From JAICIG01 sp035532215 (lineage in GTDB: Bacteria > Planctomycetota > Planctomycetia > Pirellulales > JAICIG01), in the NCBI GenBank assembly GCA_035532215.1, contig DATKRK010000163.1:1-64000 (forward strand): 64,000 bases of DNA, written 5' to 3'. How positions within the stretch are numbered: the stretch's first letter is position 1; the number at the start of each line of letters is the position of its first letter. A program made the position numbers and the translations under genes. Of the stretch, positions 1-9,506 are shown one piece after another. The notes below the pieces were generated by a model that had not been told where the DNA came from, did no database searches, and saw only the letters and a list, made by a program, of their open reading frames with translations.

Positions 1-39
1 TGGGACCGAGCGGGAAATCGGAGCCAGTTTCGAGCGTCA
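1..39 (+). repeat. IS21 left terminal inverted repeat
   Basis: Starts TGGGACCGAGCGGGAAATCG and is the inverted counterpart of 2861-2899, with about two mismatches in 39. The window begins exactly on the first base of the element. Confidence 0.9.
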
Positions 40-166
40 GGGGAGAGCCAGTGAAAGCTTGGCTCGTCTCGTTCGAAGGCGCATTTCTTAAGCCGTCTTG
101 TTCTCTGTCTTGTTCCGGCGCGAACGCTTAAGCTGACGTGACAACCGGTTTCGCGTTTCGATAAGC

Positions 167-205
167 GCCCGAGGAGAACGTCAAGAGCATTCTCCTCGGG
201 CTTTT
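167..205 (+). terminator. Hairpin terminator inside the IS left end
   Basis: A perfect 12-bp stem (GCCCGAGGAGAA at 167-178 with its complement at 190-201), an 11-nt loop and a following TTTT. It would stop transcription entering from the left flank before the IS genes. Such a block on read-through is a known way of limiting transposase expression; that role is inferred here. Confidence 0.75.
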
Positions 206-208
206 CCC

Positions 209-810
209 TTGGGAGAAGAGGCTCCCGTGGGCTCTCGCCAGCCTGGTTCAAACCAGCGGCGCTCCGCTAGAGGCCGCCAACCACGTGCCAGGACTTGCTT
301 CCGCCGCGGCTGCGGACGGAAGTTCGTTCCGCGTCGCTCGAACCAGCGCTATTGTCGGGATGCGGAGTGCCGGAAGCTGCTCCGCCGCTGGCAGGCCGCC
401 CGCCGCCAGGCCAAACGCCGCCAAGACGATCAAGTCAAAGCCCAACACGCCGCCGCCGAACGAGCGCGCCGTGAGAGAGCGAAGTCCTCGCCCCAACCCA
501 CTGGCAAGGCCGACCTTGCGCCCGCGCGTGGTCACGCGGCAGAAATTTTTTTTCGCTCCCCCTCTGCGACCGGCCCGGCTGCCATGAACACCCGCAAGCC
601 TCCGTCCGCAACCCGGCCAAGTATTGCAGCCACGAGTGCCGTCAGGCCGTCCGCAACGTCTTGGACCGCGAACGCAAGTGGAAGGCCCGCGGCACTTTGG
701 ACGGCCGAAAGAAGCGCGCCCTGGAGTACCGCGCGGCTCGACAGCGGCGGAAGGCGTCTTCGTGTCGAGGGCCGTCGGGAAGTCCGTCTCGTGCCCCGCC
801 CGCTTCGTGA
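209..810 (+). pseudogene. IS-associated double zinc-finger protein, frameshifted at a T8 run
   Basis: The first frame encodes a basic protein with one Cys cluster (CFRRGC, then a YCRDAEC motif). At the T8 run (546-553) the sensible reading moves by -1 into a second, similar Cys cluster (CDRPGC, then YCSHEC) and stops at 808-810. The two halves look like tandem copies of one zinc-binding module followed by Arg/Lys-rich linkers, as expected of a DNA-binding accessory protein. The slip site reads T TTT TTT in frame, so programmed -1 frameshifting or polymerase slippage is possible. A simple one-base loss is equally possible and fits the decay of the neighbouring genes. The start is uncertain (TTG at 209 or GTG further in). 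I recall similar ORFs upstream of planctomycete istA genes but cannot check this. Confidence 0.6.
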
Positions 811-944
811 TCGGCCGCTGCGCCGGTCGTCACTTATCGCTTTCTAGCCGCCCCAGCGGCTAGCTTGCACTCCTTGTTCCTCAAGGAGCAGATCGCGGCG
901 CAGCCGCCGGTCTCGATCGATTCACCCGGACCGCGGAGGCTGCC

Positions 945-1906
945 ATGAACGTCGCCCTCTGGGCGGAGGTCCGCCGTCTCAAAGAGATTGAAAAGCTGTC
1001 CGAGCGGAAGATCGCGCTGCGCCTACACTGCTCTCGTCACAGCGTTGCCAAGGCCCTCCGCCTGGAGCAGCCGCCGACGACCGAGGCGGTTCACCGCGGC
1101 AGCCTTCTGGAACCCTACCTGAGCAAGATCGACGCGCTCGTGACCAAACATCCCGATCTCTCCGCGGTCCGCATTCACGAAGAGATCGCCCGCGGTCCCG
1201 ATGGTTTTACCGGCATGCGACCACCAACGAGCGGCCGGTCGACCGCTTCCAGACCGAGCGCTCGCTGCTGCGCGGCTTGCCGTCGCTTCCTTTCGACGCC
1301 GACGAAGTCGTGCCGGCCGTGGTCGGTCCGCACGCGCGGATCGAATTCGACGGCAATCGTTATTCGGCGCCGCCCCAGTTCGTGCGCAAGTCGGTCATGA
1401 TTCGCGCGGACCGCAGCCAGGTCGCGGTGCTGCACGAGGGACAGGTCATCGCGCGGCACACTCGCTGTTACGATCGCGGCCAGCCGATCGTGCTGCCGGA
1501 CCATCGTCTGGCGGCGTTGGAACACCGCGCGCGGTCCGGCCCCACTTCGCTGGAACAAGAGTTCGACGCGCTGGGAGCCGTGGCGCGCCAGTTTCATCTG
1601 GAACTCAGGAAACGCCCCGTGAACACTTCCCTTCACCTGCGGCGGTTGCTCAAGCTGGCGCGGCTTTACGGGCCAGCCGAGGTCGTGGCCGCGCTGGCGC
1701 GCGCCGCGCAACTCGGCACATACGACGCGGCCTACGTCGAGAACCTGCTGTTGGCCGAGCGTCGGCGGCGGCAACTGCCGAGTCCCACGCTGCCCACTCC
1801 ACAACGCCGCGAGCTGATCGACGAGATCCAGCTCGATCCAGCGGATCCCGCGGTTTACGACCGCCTGTTTCAACTCCCTTCCGAGGACGACCCTGACGCG
1901 GCGTAA
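945..1906 (+). pseudogene. istA: istA transposase remnant lacking the DDE core
   Basis: The N-terminal part (945 to about 1215) has the IstA helix-turn-helix region, with KLSERKIALRLHCSRHSV and then IHEEIARGPDGFTG. The text then jumps to ATTNERPVDRFQTERS in another frame (from about 1217) and continues through the C-terminal IstA region to TAA at 1904-1906. The segment missing between the two would hold the catalytic Asp/Asp/Glu residues, roughly 200 codons in normal IstA. The deletion also shifts the frame, so no functional transposase can be made. The C-terminal part still reads cleanly and ends just inside the start of istB, as in intact IS21 elements. Confidence 0.88.
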
Positions 1907-2576
1907 CGACGATGCCGACTCTCAACTCGATCGCGACCTGGCGGAATTGAAGCTGCTTCGAATCGCCCAGTCTTACCGCCAGGTGCTGGACGAGGCCGCC
2001 CGCAAAGGTAGTTCCCCGCTGGAAGTGCTGCGTATGCTGATCGGCCTGGAGGCCGCCGCCCGGCAGCAGCGCGCCTTGGCCCGCCGCATTCGCGAAGCGC
2101 GGCTGCCGCCGCTGAAAACGCTGGCCGACTACGATTTCACTTACCCCAAGCGCATCCCCAAGGAAGCCCTCGTGCGGCTCTTCGACTGCGCCTTCGTGGA
2201 CCGGCACGGATGCGGCGTTTTGATGGGCCCCACGGGGACCGGAAAAACACACCTGCTCACCGCCTTGGCTTACGTGGCGTGTGAGAAAGGATGCTCGGTG
2301 CGTTACACGCGGGTCGTCGACATGCTCAATCACCTGACGGCCGCCCAGATCAACGGCGCCTTGGGCAAGGTCTTAGGGGCTTACGTTCGTCCGTCACTGC
2401 TCCTCCTCGATGAGCTGGGTTATCTGCCCATCGACAAGCGCGGGGCCGTGTTCGACGTGGACAACACTCTCGCGACCGCCTTGATCGACCGGCTGATGCA
2501 CCACGGGGAGGCGCTGGTCATTCAAGGAAAGAGTTATCGCATGAGAGACAAAGATTCCGACTCGCCCAGCGCGTGA
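1893..2576 (+). pseudogene. istB: istB ATPase with an in-frame internal deletion
   Basis: IstB is the AAA+ helper ATPase of IS21 transposition. The P-loop GPTGTGKTHLL and a Walker B region LLLLDELGYLPIDKRGA are present. The text then runs directly into VFDVDNTLATALIDRLMHHG. In intact IstB about 30 residues (a DLLFQVV...TTNRPF segment with the sensor region) separate these parts, so this is an in-frame deletion. The reading is open from a CTG at 1893 overlapping the istA stop, which matches the usual N-terminus; the first standard start is TTG at 1947. The product may be stable but is unlikely to be a working ATPase. Confidence 0.85.
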
Positions 2577-2860
2577 CCGAAGCGGCGCGACGCCGCGTCG
2601 GTGGCGAGCGAGTCTCGGCGAGTTGCCTTCGCCTTGATCGACGGGGATGCCCAGCCCACCCTTGAGCGAACTGGCCTTTCGGCGGTGGCCCCGCCGATCA
2701 CGGCTCTTCTCACCGAGCCCGCCTCACGCCACTACGCCGCACGCGACCCCTCAGTCAGGCCACAACCCGACGCAGCCTTGCACTCCGCGTTTTTCCACTG
2801 CGTGCCGAGCCGGTTCGTTCCCCGCCGACCTGCCGCGCGCCGCCTCAAGCGGCTCCGCCT

Positions 2861-2899
2861 TCACGCTCGAAACTGGCTCCGATTTCCCGCTCTGTCCCA
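2861..2899 (-). repeat. IS21 right terminal inverted repeat
   Basis: The reverse complement starts TGGGACAGAGCGGGAAATCG and matches the left end at 1-39. It fixes the right boundary of the element and the junction with the interrupted host gene. Confidence 0.9.
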
Positions 2900-3412
2900 G
2901 TTCGCTTGAAACTGTTCGTCGTTGCTCCTCTGCCAAGCCAACACGCGCTTGTCCGGGGCCGAGCGAAGCCAGATTTTGTAGTCGCCCCCCAGCCACGGCA
3001 CGCAGGCGTCGAAAGGGCCCCAGATCCGATTCATCCATTCGCCCGACTTGAACAGGATGGCGAAGCTGTCGAAGGGCCGATCCTCGAGTCCGGTCTCGAT
3101 TTGGATGAACCGCTCGAACTTCCATCTCTATTTTCGAACGCGCAGGAACAGCACGTAGAGTTCCCGATGGAAGACGGCGTGTTCCAGATGCGCTTGGGGA
3201 AAACTGCCTAACAGTAGAGCCATCGAGAGACAGAAGGCGAGCTTCGGGACGAAACCCGCCGATCCAATAGGTGCGAAAGCGAATAACGCGCCGCAGATGA
3301 TCCCCCGGCGCTGGCGATTGCGAACGGGTTCCAGCGGCAATCGGTCATATCGTCCTGGCCCGGGCCGATGATTGCCGGTTGCTCGATCGTCGTCGGGATC
3401 GCACAAGCTCAC
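2900..3412 (-). pseudogene. Membrane-anchored protein gene broken by a stop and by the IS21 insertion
   Basis: Reading leftward, a hydrophobic stretch (FVPKLAFCLSMALLLGSF) leads to LEHAVFHRELYVLFLRVRK, a TAG at 3128-3130, and in the same frame RWKFERFIQIETGLEDRPF followed by SGEWMNRIWGPFDACVPW. The post-stop part looks strongly protein-like and runs straight into the IS21 end at 2899. I read this as one gene with an internal stop whose 3' end was cut off by the insertion. The alternative is two separate fragments. The family is not recognised. The true 5' end is unclear because another frame also has an ATG near 3330. Confidence 0.5.
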
Positions 3413-3578
3413 AATGGCAGCCGGCTTTGCTCGCAGGGCCAGGCGTGTCCAGCCGTTATCGCCGTTGGCCAGGCAACAAGGGCGGGGCTGCGGAGGAACG
3501 ACTCCTCTCCGGCGATGGCGGCCGAGACGTTAAGGCGCGCCCCGGACCACTCCGATCCTCTCACTCGATCCGTCCGCC

Positions 3579-4637
3579 TCAGTGCGCCGTCAGTGCGGCG
3601 CGCTTCTCTTCAATCAGGTGCAGCAGCGCCTTTTGCGGATCGGCGAACTTCTTGATCCCTTCATCCATCAGGGTTTGTTCCAGTTTTTCCATATCGACCA
3701 GGCGGTCGATTTCGTCCAGCACCTGCTGGCTAGGCATTTCGTCGATGCGCCGCGTAATGGTGCGGCCGCTGTTTTCGACAGCGTCGTTCGTGGCGGGCGG
3801 GTTCGTTTCAATGTCGCTGCCGGCGAATGCCTCGACGTACTTCCAAGGGGCGTCTTCGGGCTTTTTCGTCCCGGTGCTGGCGAAAATCATTTCTTGCGCA
3901 AGCGGGGCGCCCTTGTCGGCCCAGAAGGCCGTGTTGGCTTGCCAAATGCGCTTGGCGTTGACGATGCCGACCATGCCTTGCGCCGCCGGCGAAAGCTGGG
4001 GCACGGCTTTCTCGGTGTAGACATCGAGCCGCGAAACAAAGATGCTGTACACGCTCTTGAAATGCTTCAAGCCCGCTGCTCGCCGCTGCGCGCCGCGCCA
4101 AACGGCATCGCGGGCGGACTCGTACTGCCGCATCGAGAAAATCAGCGTCACGTTCAAGGTCACCCCGGCCGCAGCCAACTCTTCCACGGCGCCCAAGCCC
4201 GCGGGCGTCGCGGGGACCTTGATCATCCGATTCCGATGGCCGGCCGACCATTGCTTGCCCAGCTCGATATACCGCGCGACGCGCGTATCGTGGGGGATGT
4301 TCGCCGCCGGGTCTTCCAGGAGGGGATCGAGTTCGAAGCTGACGTAGCCGTTGTTGCCGCCCGTTTCCTGCCACACGGGCGAAAAGACGCCCTGGGCTTC
4401 GCGAACGAGGTGGTCGGTCAATTTCCAGGCGATTTCGACGTCATCGTGGCCGTCGCGCATCAAGCGATCGAGGTCGTCGTCGAACCGACCGGTCTTGATC
4501 AGGTCGGCGATGATGATCGGGTTGGAGGTCGCCCCGCTCGCGCCCAGTTTGCGGTTCTTGGCGACCAGATCGGGGTCGATCGAGTCAAGCCACAGTTTGG
4601 TGCCGCAAGCGATCAGACTCTGAAGAGGAGATGTCAT
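3579..4637 (-). CDS. tal: Transaldolase
   Basis: Transaldolase moves a dihydroxyacetone unit between sugar phosphates in the non-oxidative pentose phosphate pathway. The Schiff-base Lys lies in NRMIKVPATPAGLGAVEELA, and GVTLNVTLIFS, SIFVSRLD and a late IFASTGTKKP match the long bacterial transaldolase type. At about 352 residues it is of normal length for that type. ATG at 4637 is preferred over the upstream TTG at 4652 because GGAG lies about nine bases before it. The gene stands alone, reading away from the ketosynthase-like gene upstream. Cytoplasmic enzyme. Confidence 0.92.
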   Translation of the reverse strand: MTSPLQSLIACGTKLWLDSIDPDLVAKNRKLGASGATSNPIIIADLIKTGRFDDDLDRLMRDGHDDVEIAWKLTDHLVREAQGVFSPVWQETGGNNGYVSFELDPLLEDPAANIPHDTRVARYIELGKQWSAGHRNRMIKVPATPAGLGAVEELAAAGVTLNVTLIFSMRQYESARDAVWRGAQRRAAGLKHFKSVYSIFVSRLDVYTEKAVPQLSPAAQGMVGIVNAKRIWQANTAFWADKGAPLAQEMIFASTGTKKPEDAPWKYVEAFAGSDIETNPPATNDAVENSGRTITRRIDEMPSQQVLDEIDRLVDMEKLEQTLMDEGIKKFADPQKALLHLIEEKRAALTAH

Positions 4638-4800
4638 GGGCGTCTGCTCCAATAACCAAGGTCCGGAATAGTCGGGCGTTCGCGCGCCGCAGGAGACTTC
4701 GTCAAAGATACCAGACCCGCCCCAATTCGCCCACCCTGATATTGCGAAACTCGGCCCTCGGTAATTGTTTGCGCTCAGTTATTCAATCTGCGACGCAAGG

Positions 4801-6066
4801 CTATTCGCCCGCGATCACCAGCGCCGCCGACTGACCCATTGGCGCCTGATTGAGCAGCAACGCCGTCGCCGGTCGCCCGCCGAGGGGCTCGCCGTGGATC
4901 ACGTTGACCTGGCACTCGGGATCAGCTCGTTCGTAGTTCAAAGTGACGGGCGTCTGGCCGTGCTCGAATGCCAGCAGGCTCACGACCATTTCGACTGCGC
5001 CGGCTGCGGCGCCCAAGCTGCCGAAATAGCTCTTGGGGGCGGTGACCGGAACATCGGCCAATTCGGCGCGGATCGCCCGGGCTTCGGCGCGGTCGTCATC
5101 GATCGTACTCAGTCCGTGAGCATTAACGTGCCCGATGTCGCGCGGGGTAAAATCGGCCATGCGCATGGCGGCGGCGATGGCGCGCCGCGTGGCGGCGCCC
5201 TCGAGCGGTCGCCCGTTTTCGCGGGCCTCGAACGAGTTTCCAAAGCCGCGAATGCTGGCCAGGATTTTGGCCCCTCGCGCGAGGGCGTGTTCGCGAGTTT
5301 CGAGGACGAAGGCTGCGGCGCCTTCGCCATTGACGAAACCGTCGCGATCGGCATCGAACGGCCGCGAGGCGTGCTGCGGATCATCGTTGCGGCGTGATAC
5401 GGGCAACAGCGAACTGCGGACCCAGAGCGTCGGATGGATGCGGCTGCACGCGCCCCCGGTGATCATCACGTCGGCGTGGCCCCGCTCGATTATTCGGCAA
5501 GCTTCCGACATGGCGATCAGGCTGGAGGCTTCAGCGAGCGAATGCGAGTTGTTCGGTCCGCGAGCATCGTGGGCGATGGCGATATGGCAAGCCGGCATAT
5601 TTGGCAAATACTTCAGCATCCAGAGGGGAAAAACCTCCTCCATAGCGTATTTTCCCCAGAGCTCGAAGTCGAATCGGCCCTCGACGGTGCAACGGCGAAA
5701 GGCGTTTTCGACGTCTTCCAACTGGCAGTGCATCAGATCGGCGCCGAAAACGACGCCAAAACGCTCGGGATCGAGCTGAACGTCGGTCAGTCCGGCGTCG
5801 GTCCTCGCCATGTCGGCCGCCGCCACGCCAAATTGGATGTCTCGCGACATGACTTTCAGGCTCTTGCGCGGCTTGACGTACTCCTTCGGGTCGAAATTCA
5901 GCACTTCAGCCCCGAAGTGTAAAAAGGCGCCGCTGGTGTCGAAGCAAGTTAATGGGCGAACGCCGCTCTGCCTGGCGCAAAGTGAATTCCACACGGCATT
6001 CGTGCCGATGCCGATAGGGCAGATAATGCCCAAGCCGGTAATAACCACTTCTCGCGCCGGAGACAT
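4801..6066 (-). CDS. Beta-ketoacyl synthase homologue lacking the active-site Cys
   Basis: The 421-residue protein has the full thiolase fold of FabF-type ketosynthases (VVITGLGIICPIG near the start, DADRDGFVNGEGAAAFVLE near 238-256). The nucleophile region reads GPNNSHSLAEASS, which puts Glu179 where active enzymes have Cys. The first catalytic His is kept (VNAHGLST, His317), but the second (normally KSxxGH) is Ser350 in KSYFGSLGAAAG. The triad is thus Glu-His-Ser, which should not condense acyl chains. Relatives with Gln for Cys act as decarboxylases or chain-length factors; whether this one does is inference. It is transcribed divergently from a desaturase gene, which suggests a lipid or polyketide role. 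Confidence 0.85.
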   Translation of the reverse strand: MSPAREVVITGLGIICPIGIGTNAVWNSLCARQSGVRPLTCFDTSGAFLHFGAEVLNFDPKEYVKPRKSLKVMSRDIQFGVAAADMARTDAGLTDVQLDPERFGVVFGADLMHCQLEDVENAFRRCTVEGRFDFELWGKYAMEEVFPLWMLKYLPNMPACHIAIAHDARGPNNSHSLAEASSLIAMSEACRIIERGHADVMITGGACSRIHPTLWVRSSLLPVSRRNDDPQHASRPFDADRDGFVNGEGAAAFVLETREHALARGAKILASIRGFGNSFEARENGRPLEGAATRRAIAAAMRMADFTPRDIGHVNAHGLSTIDDDRAEARAIRAELADVPVTAPKSYFGSLGAAAGAVEMVVSLLAFEHGQTPVTLNYERADPECQVNVIHGEPLGGRPATALLLNQAPMGQSAALVIAGE

Positions 6067-6411
6067 GCTTTACTGAACTAGAATTTCCAGGGCCTCAACG
6101 TCCCACGCGGCTTCGACGTCCAGCCCAGGCGGCGAGACGGAACTTATTGGCAGAATTGAACCTATGCTATCTGTTGCGATTCATTGCAGCAAGGCGGCGG
6201 CGCCTTGGCGGTGCCGGCTAGCTGGTTATCGGCTCTCGAGCAATGCGTCAAATAGGTTGAATGGGGTGTTTGCGCTTGCTTTTTCCGACGCACTCGGCAA
6301 AGAATACGAGCGACTGAAAAGCATCTGCTATCGACAAGCTTTTTTAACCAAGAATCGCGGAGCTTCAGCCTGATTTTGGGGGTTGGGCGGCCGCGTCGAG
6401 GCTGAAAACGA
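6067..6411. promoter_or_regulatory. Divergent intergenic region of the ketosynthase-like and desaturase genes
   Basis: 345 bases with no convincing gene. It must hold the promoters of both outward-facing genes. It is more AT-rich than its surroundings near 6240-6360, but I see no clear sigma-70 pair or operator. Confidence 0.4.
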
Positions 6412-7524
6412 ATGCTTCGTAGCGCTGATTGTTCGACGAGTTTCTCGATTCGCGAAGCTCGCGAGATCGTCAAGGACCTGTTTACGCCGCGTCCGGCGGT
6501 CTATTGGACCGACTTTTTGCTGTCGATGGGCGTCGGTTCCCTGTGTTTTCGACTCGAGCACCGCCGGGCCGAGCCGTTTTCGGCCTTGCAGTTTGGCTTG
6601 TACATCGTGGCCTGCCTGGCCTTCTATCGCGCGGCGCTGTTCATTCACGAATTGGTTCACTTGAAGGGCGACGCCTTTCGCAACTTCCGGATCGCCTGGA
6701 ACGCGCTGTGTGGCATTCCTTTTCTGATGCCATCGTTCCTCTATTACACGCACATGGCCCATCACGCCCGTATGCACTACGGCACGCCGGACGACGGCGA
6801 ATATCTGCCGCTGGGCACGGGGCCGACGCGGCGCATTCTGAAATACCTGACTCAGCCGTTCGTGATTCCGATTCTGGGCGTGCTGCGTTTTCTGGTCTTT
6901 ACGCCGCTGGGCTGGATCAGTCCCGGCTTCCGGCGTTTCGTGCAGCAACGGGCCTCGTCGATGGTCATGGATCCCGGCTACGTCCGCCCTTTGCCGACGC
7001 GGCGGGAATTGCGTTACTGGCGGTGGCAAGAGGCGGGGTGCTTTCTGTATGCGGCGGCTGTCGCAGCGCTGTTCATTTCCGGCCGTTTGCCGCTGTCGCT
7101 GCTGCTGCAGGGCTACCTGACCGCGTTGGGCATCATCACGATCAATCACGTCCGCACGCTCGGCGCCCATCGTTTCTTGCATCGCGGAGAGACGATGACG
7201 TTCGTCGACCAGTTGCTCGACTCGCTCAATTACGCTCGGCATCCGGTGATCTCCGCTCTCTGGGGCCCCGTGGGGCTGCGCTTTCACGCGCTGCACCACT
7301 TGTTCCCCTCGATGCCATACCATGCGTTGCCCGAGGCTCACCGGCGCCTGATGGCGAAACTGCCCGCCGACTCGCCGTATCGGCAAACCGAAAGCCCGAG
7401 CTTGTTCGCCGCGCTGCGGGACTTATGGCGGCGGGCCAAGGCTTCGCAAGCGACGGGCGACGCCCTGCGGGGCGAAGGCGTCGTGGTTTCGCCCGTCGGC
7501 GCTTTGGACGATCGCGAGCGGTAA
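6412..7524 (+). CDS. Membrane fatty acid desaturase family protein
   Basis: A di-iron membrane desaturase or hydroxylase with the three histidine clusters: HELVH at 79-83, HMAHHARMH at 114-122 and HALHH at 292-296, plus an extra NHVRTLGAHRFLH at 246-257. Hydrophobic segments lie near 60-78, 97-112, 145-166 and 208-245. It would introduce a double bond or hydroxyl into a membrane-bound acyl chain using O2. Start ATG at 6412, without a strong ribosome site. It faces away from the Cys-less ketosynthase gene, and the two may be co-regulated. Substrate unknown. Confidence 0.85.
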   Translation: MLRSADCSTSFSIREAREIVKDLFTPRPAVYWTDFLLSMGVGSLCFRLEHRRAEPFSALQFGLYIVACLAFYRAALFIHELVHLKGDAFRNFRIAWNALCGIPFLMPSFLYYTHMAHHARMHYGTPDDGEYLPLGTGPTRRILKYLTQPFVIPILGVLRFLVFTPLGWISPGFRRFVQQRASSMVMDPGYVRPLPTRRELRYWRWQEAGCFLYAAAVAALFISGRLPLSLLLQGYLTALGIITINHVRTLGAHRFLHRGETMTFVDQLLDSLNYARHPVISALWGPVGLRFHALHHLFPSMPYHALPEAHRRLMAKLPADSPYRQTESPSLFAALRDLWRRAKASQATGDALRGEGVVVSPVGALDDRER

Positions 7525-7667
7525 GCAAGCCGTCAGCCGGCCAGACCGGTGCAGCAGACTTCGCCGCTGCCGCGCAGCCACAGGAATGACTTCCGCCAGC
7601 AAATGGCCGGCCCATCGTGCAAGTTTCGGGCAGTCAGGCCGCAAACCGGATGCTGTGCGCTCCGGAC

Positions 7668-9506
7668 CTACTTTCCGCGCCGCTTCTTTTTGGCCGCCTC
7701 GATCTTTTTCTGCATCAGCGACTGCTTCGAGGGCGGCGTCGCCAGGGGCGAGAGCGTGGTCATGGGCAAAACGCCCAGCGTTTCGTCGTCCGGTACGAAG
7801 AAAGGCATCGGCAATTGGGCCAGGCGGATTTTCAGAATCTCGAATACCTGCTGGCGCACTTTCTTCTCGGTCAACTGGGCCGGATCTCGCACGGTGAGAA
7901 AGCCCGGATCGAGCTTCTCGACGTGCTCGTAAATCGTGCTCTTGCCGTCCTTGCCGGTCCACTTGATCCGCAGCTCGCCCGCGGTGCTTTGCACGGAGCG
8001 CCCCGTCGGCGTACCGCCGCGGGCGAGCGGATTGAACCGACTCGCTCCTTTGATCTCCTGCAAAGTCTTGCCGACGCCCTCGGAGTACTGCACGGCCATC
8101 GCCGTCGCCCCGCCGTCGGCCGCCTCCAAGCCGTCTTCGGCCAGGCGTTCGGCCAACGCATTCTCGATCGATTCCTTGGCTTCGGCCGGCTTGCCGAAAC
8201 GCACTTCGCCAACTTTGACCTTGACCCTCACCTTCTCGCCCGGCTTGACGGCGGCGGGTGCATCGGCATAGAAGGCCTCGAGCGTCTTCCGCAGCTTTTC
8301 GGCCGGAAACGGCACGACCTCGATTTTTCGTTCGCCGTTGCCGCCGACCGAGGTGATTAGTCCGGCCGGGGTGAGGATCCGCCGCCAATGACTGAATTCG
8401 AGCTGACCTTGGCGGTACGTCCAGACCATCAGCCCGGTCTCGCGCTCGATGAACCCAGCGCCGGCCCAGAGAAAGCCGGCGGGTTTCTCGACGAACTCGA
8501 TATGCGGTCCCTTGTACGAGGCCGGGTGCAACAAGGCCGACTTGGCATGGGCCGACAGGTCATGGCGAAGCTTGAGCTCGCCCGCGTTCATGTCGTATAC
8601 GGCCAGCACCGAACCGTGGGATCCGTCGGATAGGCAGGCAATCTCCTTTCCGTCGGGCGAGAACCGCACGCTGTCGATGCTAACGTGCTGTCCGTCCTCC
8701 GTCTTTGCCACGGGCGAGATCTCGCCCTGCAATTGTCCGGTTTGCAGGCTGTAAATCCGCACCTCGGGAAGCACGATCGACGCCAGCCAGTTCCGGCCCG
8801 GGCTGATGTCGTAACGGCGATCGCCCGAAAGGTTCTTGTCCAACTCGAATTGCCGCAGCGGCTTGCCCGAGTGGGCGTCCCAGATGCGCAGATGATAGAC
8901 GAACTTGCCGCCCAATTGACCGAACGTGTAGGTTAGCACTTCGCCCGCGCCGGCGAAGTCGAGGATCGTCATCGAAAGGTTGCGCTCGTCGGCCATGAAA
9001 GACGTCAACTGCTGGCCGGTCTCCAGCGACCAGACTTGCACGTCGTTGGCCCGTTGCCGATCGAGCACGGCCAACGCCAGGTACTTTCCATCCGCGGACA
9101 CGGCGCGCCGGGTGGCTTTTTCAGGACGACCGCTGACGCCTCCCACGCGTTTGCCCGTCGCAAGGTTCCACAGTTCCGCCCGATCGCTCTCATAGGCGTC
9201 GAGAGACGTCACGCAAAACTCGCTGGCGCCGCCTGGAAACAACACTTCTTCGAGCCTCGGCGGCTGCGGAATCGACGTCGAAAGCGATGCCGGCCATTCG
9301 ACCGCTTTCGCCGGCAGGTCGGCAGTCACCTTCCAGCGACTCGCCGCGCCGCCAGCCGGTTCCGCCGCCAACAGACTCGCCGCCGAGCCGGCGCACGCCA
9401 TCCACGTTGCGCAGCCCAGTGCAAGAAAGATTGCGACGCGCCGTGTCAGATGGTTGTTTTTGCCTTCCGCCAGAGAAACGAGTGAAGTGCAATTGCAGGT
9501 CGACAT
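7668..9506 (-). CDS. Secreted WD40-like repeat protein
   Basis: About 612 residues. The start is set at ATG 9506 because AAGGAG lies nine bases upstream; longer reading is open but unlikely. An N-terminal hydrophobic segment (VAIFLALGCATWMACAGSA) suggests export. Residues about 70-380 show WD40/beta-propeller phrases such as AELWNLATGK, DVQVWSLETGQQL, LRIWDAHSGKPL and VRFSPDGKEIACLS. The C-terminal third (KVRVKVKVGEVRFGK onwards) is a different region rich in Lys and Arg, ending in a basic tail. Likely a periplasmic scaffold protein; no catalytic motif seen. It follows the HEAT-repeat gene in the same direction with a 287-bp gap. Confidence 0.75.
   Translation of the reverse strand: MSTCNCTSLVSLAEGKNNHLTRRVAIFLALGCATWMACAGSAASLLAAEPAGGAASRWKVTADLPAKAVEWPASLSTSIPQPPRLEEVLFPGGASEFCVTSLDAYESDRAELWNLATGKRVGGVSGRPEKATRRAVSADGKYLALAVLDRQRANDVQVWSLETGQQLTSFMADERNLSMTILDFAGAGEVLTYTFGQLGGKFVYHLRIWDAHSGKPLRQFELDKNLSGDRRYDISPGRNWLASIVLPEVRIYSLQTGQLQGEISPVAKTEDGQHVSIDSVRFSPDGKEIACLSDGSHGSVLAVYDMNAGELKLRHDLSAHAKSALLHPASYKGPHIEFVEKPAGFLWAGAGFIERETGLMVWTYRQGQLEFSHWRRILTPAGLITSVGGNGERKIEVVPFPAEKLRKTLEAFYADAPAAVKPGEKVRVKVKVGEVRFGKPAEAKESIENALAERLAEDGLEAADGGATAMAVQYSEGVGKTLQEIKGASRFNPLARGGTPTGRSVQSTAGELRIKWTGKDGKSTIYEHVEKLDPGFLTVRDPAQLTEKKVRQQVFEILKIRLAQLPMPFFVPDDETLGVLPMTTLSPLATPPSKQSLMQKKIEAAKKKRRGK

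Larger units (their letters stand above)
1..2899 (+). mobile_element. IS21-family insertion sequence, non-autonomous
   Basis: The element is delimited by inverted ends at 1-39 and 2861-2899 that match at about 37 of 39 positions and begin TGGGAC, the TG...CA ends usual for IS21. Inside, in order, are a terminator hairpin, a double zinc-finger ORF, an istA remnant and an istB remnant. Both transposition genes carry internal deletions (see their entries), so the copy could move only with proteins supplied elsewhere. The right end abuts a broken minus-strand gene at 2900. The left flank, and hence any target duplication, lies outside the window. Confidence 0.9.
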
